Assembly: GCA_015680685.1 (NCBI GenBank)
Contig: MNCI01035832.1
Span: 1,000,519-1,064,518, forward strand
DNA: 64,000 nt
Direction: 5' to 3'
Source: Gnetum montanum
Lineage: Eukaryota > Streptophyta > Gnetopsida > Gnetales > Gnetaceae
Position numbers and translations under genes: made by a program. Below are positions 57,218 to 64,000 of this stretch, in pieces. Each line of letters opens with the position of its first letter. The stretch's first letter is position 1. Below the pieces are notes generated by a model. That model ran no database searches, was not told the origin of the DNA, and worked only from the letters and a program-made list of their open reading frames with translations.

Positions 57218-59480
57218 ATGAGTAAGGATATTAGTTCAAATGAGAACCAAGAGGACCAAGATGAGTTTGAATTGGAGCATGAACCAAATATGTTAATAGG
57301 TGACCTTTCCAATAGTCAACTCTCCAAACAACCATTCCTAGATTTATGCCTCCAATGTTCCCTATAGCTTAGGTTCCTCAGTCTTCTTTCATATATTTCA
57401 TCATGTTTGGCAACACACCTATCTAAGACAACATCCCACTTCACCTCTTTGTTTATGGCTATGCCTTTCACAACACAACCTTGCTTAATGCACCTATCAC
57501 CAATGATGTCTACCGCGCCACCTCCCTTTTTCATACTTGTGGGATCCTCTATGAGATCCCAAGCTTTACATGTCTCTTACACCCCTTTTGTCTTCTTCAT
57601 CCCTCATGTTTCAACCCAAACTTCCTTTTCCTTGTTCAATCCCCCTGCTACCATGATCACCCAACTTCTTCCATCTATACTAATGCTTATTGCACAATCC
57701 TAGGCCACTCAACTTCCCTTACAAGCATCAATTCAAACTCCACAATCCATAGGAATGTCCCAAGGCCTGGATCAGGCCTTTTAAATGATCCAGGACCTCA
57801 CAAAAGAGCTATGGAAGCTCAAGGCCTTTGCCTCATAGACAATAAAAATTATGGATTTTTACCAAGATGATCCCACTAGTTCCATTATCTCGTAGATAAC
57901 GTTTTCCATGGACATTCCAATTTCTTATTTCACTAAATACAATGGTGAGTGTGATCCTAATTCATGTCTTATTACCTACTATTCCAAGTGCTTATTGTTG
58001 AAAGCTTAACCTCATACTATAATACACATCTTTCCTATGTCTCTCACTAGAAAAGCCTTAGACTGGTATTATGCATTACCTAACACAATTTCACAATTTG
58101 TGCCTCTTTAGATGAATTGATTTCACAATTTTTTAGTTGTTTCAAGTATAAATTGAAACTTAACACAACACTAGCTCAACTAATGAAGGTCAAACAAGGG
58201 CCTCTTGAAGTTCAAAAATTTATACAAAGATGGAATGCTATTCTCAACAAAATTTTTAAGTCCATATTTCAAACATATCTTTTAGCCATATTCAAGGGGG
58301 TGATTAATAATTTTGTCAAGTCTAAACTATATTACCTAGATCCATAGTTACTTAGCCAAGTCTTTTTCCCAATCAAGAATATAGAAGATGTTGTAGAAGC
58401 TAGTAATGACCCAACATATGTAACATACGAGAACCAACAAACAAGAAAGGATAGGAACAAGGAACAATAAAACCATGTAGCCATGGCCATAGTGGTCATA
58501 AAGAAAAACCATGCAGGGACAAAAGACAATGCAACCAAAGGCCCTTACCACTACTACTCAACCATCAACATTAGATGCCTCTACCTCTAACCTACCCAAC
58601 CTAACTTTGAAAGAAAGGATTATTTCAAATATACAAAATTAACCATGAAACCATCTAAGATTCTTGATTAGCTACTCAAAAGTAGCCACATCCAATACAA
58701 ATAGTTAACTAAAAATGCTTACAAGAGGTACAATAGCCTATGTGAGATCGCTAAGGATCCCATTCTAGCTACAAAGGATGATACACCTCTACCTAAATAC
58801 TTCAAACTAGACTAATTCTATTACTACCATCAGCTGCCTGGCCATGATATTGATTTTTTCTTAGCCTTAGATGATGATTTATAGAAAATGATAAATAGTG
58901 GGAGGTTGGTCCTAGACACTTCAAACCTGATTAGGCCTAAGAACCAACACATGCAGGTGTACAAGGATCCCTTAAATGCTAATAATGACCAATACACAAT
59001 AGACACATTCAACATTAGCAACAATTGTAAACCTGATAGGGAGCTATTTATGACTTGGGTACCTCCATGTGATGTAAGGCATTTAACTTCATCAAGTCCA
59101 AGGACTCCTTTTATCATAAGGATACCATCAGTTGCACCTCCCAAAGAACCATTTGTAATTAGGGTGCCCCCTTCCACTATCATTAAGCCTAAAACCCAAG
59201 TTGATAAATGTCTTTTTGTGTTAGCCAATGCCTTGGCTTCTTCATAGCTAAATGATAAGAAATTACCTCAAAAACAACATAAGATGCTAGCTCCTAAGTC
59301 TAAGGCCAAGTACAATAAACAAAAAAAAGTTTGGAAGGAGGTAGGTCCACCAAAGCCTATACCTATTTCAGCTATGCCCATGAGCTCTAAAGCTCAAATT
59401 GCTTTAGCTAGCCAAAAAAGGAAGGACAACAAGCAACAAGAAAAGGGAAAGAGGTCTAAACAAAAAATACTCAAACATTA
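57218..59480 (+). pseudogene. gag of Tat/Ogre-like Ty3/gypsy element G (broken)
   Basis: The start is put at ATG 57218 (MSKDISSNENQEDQDEF). A Pro/Thr-rich part follows, then a Retrotrans_gag domain at about 57900-58350: YFTKYNGECDPNS, RKALDWYYALP, LAQLMKVKQGPLEVQKFIQR. A motif YYHQLPGHDIDFFLALDDDL near 58820-58880 is the knuckle-like Y-H-x2-P-G-H region of Tat/Ogre gag with its Cys replaced by Phe. Lys-rich stretches at 58888-59481 lead toward protease. Several stops. Confidence 0.75.
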
Positions 59481-59499
59481 GGTTAAAATCTTGGGTAGA

Positions 59500-60388
59500 A
59501 TGATGGAAGTCAAAGCTAACAAAAATGAAAAACCAATTAACAATGATAAAGAATTCCTGATTGCCATGGAGCAAGTCACGCTCTCACTCAAATAGAAAAA
59601 TACCTTTCTAAGCTTATATGACCTAGTGATGATCTCCTTTACTTACCATAAAGCCTTAGTTAAGATGTTGATCTCTATTCCTATTGTTAATGATATTCAT
59701 GCCGATGAGAAGTCCATTCATGTAGTGATGGTGCCTCCACCAAGGAAAGAAATGAAGTCAACTACCTTGATCCTTTATCATAGTGTGGTGAAAACCAACT
59801 CAAAAAGTGGTGAGGTGTTAAGAGTTCCTCTCTTCATAACAATAAGGGTTGGTAAGTACAAGGTGTACCAGGTCCATGTTGATGATGGTGCTATAACAAA
59901 TGTTATACCTTTCCTATTGCTAAACATTTAAGCTTGGTGGAGCACATCTAAGACACATCCATTTCTACTCTTAAGTCCTTTAATAGATCATGGATAGTAG
60001 TGAGAGGATCCATTTTGCTAGACTTCATTTCTGGGAAACGATTCCCTACATTTGCTAATTTCTTAGTGGTGGAAGAGATGCCAAGTTTCAACCTAATTCT
60101 AGGGAGGCCCTAGTTAGCTAAATTCTAAGCAGTCTCTTCTCCTATCCATTAAAAAATTCACCTCCCTTATGAGGATGGAAAAATTATATTTCATGGAGAT
60201 GGTGTGGTTCCCCTATTCATTAACAATGTTAACATAGAGCAAGGATATGAGGTAGAGTTTCAAGAAGAAACTCCTACCATCAGCAATCAAGTCATAAAGC
60301 ATGATAACTTAAACCAAGCCAAGACCAACAATGATGGGGACAAAAATGAATCATGGGAGGAACTCCTATTCAATGTTGTGAGTTAAGG
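59500..60388 (+). pseudogene. Protease region of element G (broken)
   Basis: The open part 59626-59931 ends with PLFITIRVGKYKVYQVHVDD followed by GAITNVIP; the active-site D-x-G-A pattern reads DDGA. After a shift, LLDFISGKRF, LILGRP, IHLPYEDGKIIFHGDG and the open tail 60204-60386 follow. This order matches Tat/Ogre proteases. No RT follows before 61.2 kb. Confidence 0.75.
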
Positions 60389-61196
60389 AAATGAAGAGTA
60401 TAAAATTATGCAACAAAGACCTTACACATCCCCTAATCTTTCAAAGATTAGAAAATAGTTGTGCAATTGAATACTCCTCTCACTTTTGGTTAACCTTGTA
60501 CAATATTGTGTAGCCTTTTTAACTTGTAGCCTCATTATCAAATTTTATTTACTTATTTGCACTAGATAAATCTTTTCTACCTTGTTATATCTTATTTATC
60601 CTTTTATTATATAACCTTATTGTTCACTTTTGCATCAGTTTACAATTTATGATTATGTCCTTTGCACTTATACAAAAGTACAAAACAATAAGAAAAAACT
60701 AAAAAACATAAAGCTAAAATAATGGCTTTCCAAGGCCTAAAACTAGTAATTTTATTTTCTTCCCTTATGTATACTATTCATGTGTGTTATAACATGTTTA
60801 TTTTTTCATATTACTCATAGTTCCTACCCTGAAATTTATGCCTTTGAATTACATTTTTACCTTATTTAAAATTTATTTTGCAACCTTGTTGTTCTAACTT
60901 GTAACTAATTATGCAAGAAAAAGTGTAAATAAAGTAAAATATATATAAAAACAAAATATAGTTCTATCTTATAACAAAGAATGTCCAATACTAACAACCA
61001 TGATCACACTGTGTGATAGAAGCGAACAACAAGAAATATAATAGTAGCGATAATTACACTCTACAACATGATAACATAAATGAAAATAATAATAATAATA
61101 ATAATGTAGTCTCTAAGGCTATGACAACCAAAAATAATAGCACCAATAACGTAGAAAAAATAGTAGAACACCATAGACTAATAAAATATGCCAGCA
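60389..61196. other. AT-rich stretch, no gene
   Basis: Nothing recognisable except an (AAT)n run near 61086-61103. In full Ogre-type elements RT would follow protease; here it is absent, by deletion or because G never had it. Confidence 0.5.
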
Positions 61197-63933
61197 CTAA
61201 GATATAGGAGGAGGAGGAAGAGGATCATCAACAATATCATCTTCAATGTTGTCATCATTATCACCTAAGACCTATGAATAACAAAAATATAAACAATTAG
61301 TAATCATCATAACCAAAACATAACTATGAAACCATGAGAACTAAATAATAAAAAATATGAAATATAGCATAACAAGCTAAGACTTAAAACATTTTACACA
61401 AACCTCTAGGGATTTTGGAGCTATGGCTTCAAGTGCAAATCTTTGAAGATCAGCTTCTAACTTGCAAAGAATTTGTTCTTCACTCATGTTTATCCAATTA
61501 ATGTCTCCTAGATCCACTCCTTGCAAGATCTTTCCCCTATCTATGCCTATCCACTTAGGTAGAGCATTGGAAAAACTAGTAGTGGTAGTCTCCTTAAACA
61601 CCATGGTGATCTAAGGAGTAGGAGAATAGTAGCAACTTTGAACCTAGAAAACATGTTGTAAATATATTCTACACCTATCCCTAAACAAAATGACTCATAC
61701 TTACACTTTGTCATGGATGACTCATGCCATGATTTCATGTAGTTCTTCTTCTCCAACTTGTAAAGCCTTTTGGAAGCCTTTTATTTTTTTCCCTACTCTA
61801 ACATTCATGCATAATAACTATGTCATTCCTTTAACTTTCGAACTAGGAGTTCCATTTGCATATATTTCTCTATAGTGCTCTTGGCTAGAGTGACCTTACC
61901 TTGGATGGCACTCTAGTATTATGACCATTCAATTTCCTTCATGTGCAAAGAGTCCCTATTAGCCACATAGGCTTCTATAAACTCCTTATGATCATGAAGG
62001 CTCCTATTCTCATTTGATAGCTCCTTTACATTCTTTCTTAAAGCCACAACCTCCTCCCATAAGAACCCATTAGAATTTTGAACTTCCTAGAATATTTTTT
62101 CACAAGTTGTAGCACATTCTATGGCTACTTCATACAACCTACATGGAAGGTTCTCAACATTGAAGGACAAGGTAGGGAACTCATCAAATTTGAAGTCTCA
62201 TGAGTTCCATTTTATTTTTGAAACTACCACAACACAAACAAAAATAATAATAATAATAATACAAAAAAATTTTCAAAAGCTTTAGAAAACATAAAACTAT
62301 ATAACCATAAAAGCATAAAAATAAAAATAAATAAAAAACACTTTAACATTCTTCTTACTAGCATTAGGAGCTATTTGTTGTAACTATCTACCATATCATT
62401 CATCATTCCCTTCATAAACTCTAGCTTGTTTGGGGGTCTCTACCCAAGGCTTGGCATGAAATGTGGATGTAGATGCTTCCAGAGGAGGTTCATACTCTAT
62501 AATGACCATAACAATTAGATATTAACTACAACAAAATAAACAAAAAATTGAAGAATAACAAAAATAATGTAGGAACAAACATCAAAACATAAAAACATAA
62601 AACCATGAAGATCAAGAGATAAGTATATTAGAAAATTTCTCTCTGAAGAAAAATCATCTAAGATGGAGTGTACTACATCTAGAGCCTTCTTGGTCAGTCT
62701 CTTATCCTCCTCTTTATGTTGTTGCTCCTCTATAGTAGTAGTTTTGGTAGCTAGTTCCTATGCATTTTCTACAACAAAAACAAAGTCATAAAACATTAAA
62801 AAAGTTAGCAAAAATATAAAAATAAAAATATAACCAAATATGTAATCAAAAATATAAATTTAAAAATATATACACTTAAAAAATAAAAGCTAAAATAAAA
62901 AAATGTATTTTCATGCCTCCAACATCTTGATTCATCATGTTGAGCTTAATGGACAATTTCTTAGGTGTTTAGTAGGAGCTTGAATGTTATCTTTAGCATG
63001 TGGCCTCTTTATCATCTTTCCAACAATACCATATGCTTCTATGTACAACATTTTGGTCTTTTTAACATTGCCATGCAAAGCATGGGGCTAAATCCCCATG
63101 CTTTCAAGTGAACCTCCACAAAAACCACTAAGATTCTTAGTGATAATAGATAGTGATTCTCCAATGTCCTAGACCTTGATGATGTATAACCTAAGCAATA
63201 TGATTAGCCCAAGGCTTAGAGAGTTGAAAAGGATCACATGCAACCAATTCTCCATCTCTCTTGATCATCAAGAACTCAATAAACATATTCGAATATGCAA
63301 GAAAAAATGTAAATTGGACATGATGAATATTATTAAGGATGTTGTAAAGCTTTTGGATTTGATCCCTTATGCCAAAAACCAAGTGGGTAGCCCAATCAAA
63401 AGTAGTATTATCAATTAGCACCTTTTTCATTGTACAATCTTGCTAAACTCTTATAGCTTTCTTTTATGATAGTAATATGGGAAAATCTCGAGCATGAAAA
63501 AGATGGTAGGTTTGACTAGCTACCTCAATTCTACACTCATTGAAAGTCAATATTGGAAGAGGAGGAGAGTTGAGCTAGGCCTCCAACTCCTCTCTATGGC
63601 CTACATCCTTCCCTGCTCTAGTGGTCACCTTAGCACCAATAGAGGATGCACCAAAGATATCACTAAACATGGATGTAGTAATACTTAAGGAAATAGGATA
63701 ATCATTAACATGAGTGTAAATTTGGTAACATACTCGTCAAAGGAGTCAATCACATTTACTATATGAGAAAGTAACATCATGAAACTAGGCAACATGAAAA
63801 AATCATGCAAACCTGTGTCAATAGGCCTTTTGTGGAGATCCATAGGAGCCTTTTCTACTAGCCATTCTTGTGCTAAGTCTAGTTCATCCCACTTGAGCTG
63901 AATTTTCTCCTCAAAATAGCCCAAAATAGTCAC
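61197..63933 (-). pseudogene. Decayed multi-exon coiled-coil gene (antisense to G)
   Basis: I do not recognise a firm family. On the - strand, 63933-63685 reads KWDELDLAQEWLVEKAPMD, and 63430-63191 reads FDWATHLVFGIRDQIQKLYN then SNMFIEFLMIKRDGELVACD, like mobile-domain proteins of plant transposons. From 62768 come ELATKTTTIEEQQHKEEDKR and, from about 62215, a coiled coil (VVALRKNVKELSNENRSLHD). The last exons join at 61404/61271 by a GT-AG intron of 132 nt in phase 0, giving KSLE-VLGDNDDNIEDD and a stop at 61197-61199. Other likely acceptors are 62769-62770 and 61644-61645. Several stops make it a pseudogene. It could be an antisense ORF of a Tat-type element or a host gene relic. Confidence 0.5.
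61272..61403 (-). other. Spliceosomal-type intron in the antisense gene
   Basis: The - strand donor GAG/GTTTGT and acceptor TTCATAG/GTC are 132 nt apart, in an AT-rich stretch. Both flanks are in phase 0 and the join restores an acidic C-terminus with a stop. Confidence 0.6.
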
Positions 63934-64000
63934 TCAACTATAGACTTACACATAATATCTATTACACAACATAGTGAACATGTTAGCCTCATGAAATCAA

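Noticed and set aside
1-64000. CRISPR arrays, bacterial operons, tRNA or rRNA genes
   Set aside because: No regular spacer arrays, ribosome binding sites or full cloverleaf genes were seen; all context is plant nuclear.

Overview
The window is nuclear DNA from a large-genome land plant, probably a seed plant; the sequence does not fix the species. Nearly all of it is decayed LTR retrotransposons, several nested or in tandem. One host gene survives on a GC-richer island at 28.0-33.1 kb. It is a two-exon member of the plant bestrophin-like chloride channel family (VCCN1 type). Most breaks in the retroelement ORFs are transitions (Gln or Trp codons to stops, Cys to Tyr), as expected from deamination of methylated cytosine.

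Region by region. (1) 1-10842, + strand: Ty3/gypsy element A, with gag, protease, RT, one RNase H, integrase, a 2-kb spacer, a third ORF, polypurine tract and the start of the 3' LTR; its 5' LTR lies left of the window. (2) 10843-11218: run of N. (3) 11219-28034, - strand: two copies of a related element in tandem. B1 (gag-protease only, cut at the gap) and B2 (complete in layout) share one LTR at 14852-15784. (4) 28035-33117: host gene and upstream region. (5) 33590-49900, - strand: a nest. Chromovirus-like Ty3/gypsy element E was invaded in integrase by SIRE-like Ty1/copia element D and in gag by element C. C (40710-47663) has two LTRs and a perfect 5-bp target duplication ACTTG but has lost RT, RNase H and integrase. 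(6) 49921-55190: non-coding LTR pair F. (7) 57218-60388, + strand: gag and protease of a Tat/Ogre-like element G. (8) 61197-63933, - strand: a decayed coiled-coil gene that still has a clean GT-AG intron.

A, B1, B2 and C are one Athila-like family. The support is a primer site matching tRNA-Asp, a gag knuckle of form CX2CX3HX4CP, a single RNase H, TGATGA...TCATCA LTR ends, and (in A and B2) a sense ORF in the env position. Comparing them shows short non-coding blocks kept identical between integrase and the third ORF, and an LTR-like segment about 0.5 kb before that ORF. With the third ORF itself, these are the best candidates for undescribed biology here. I did not find a wholly new system such as a defence island or a CRISPR array.
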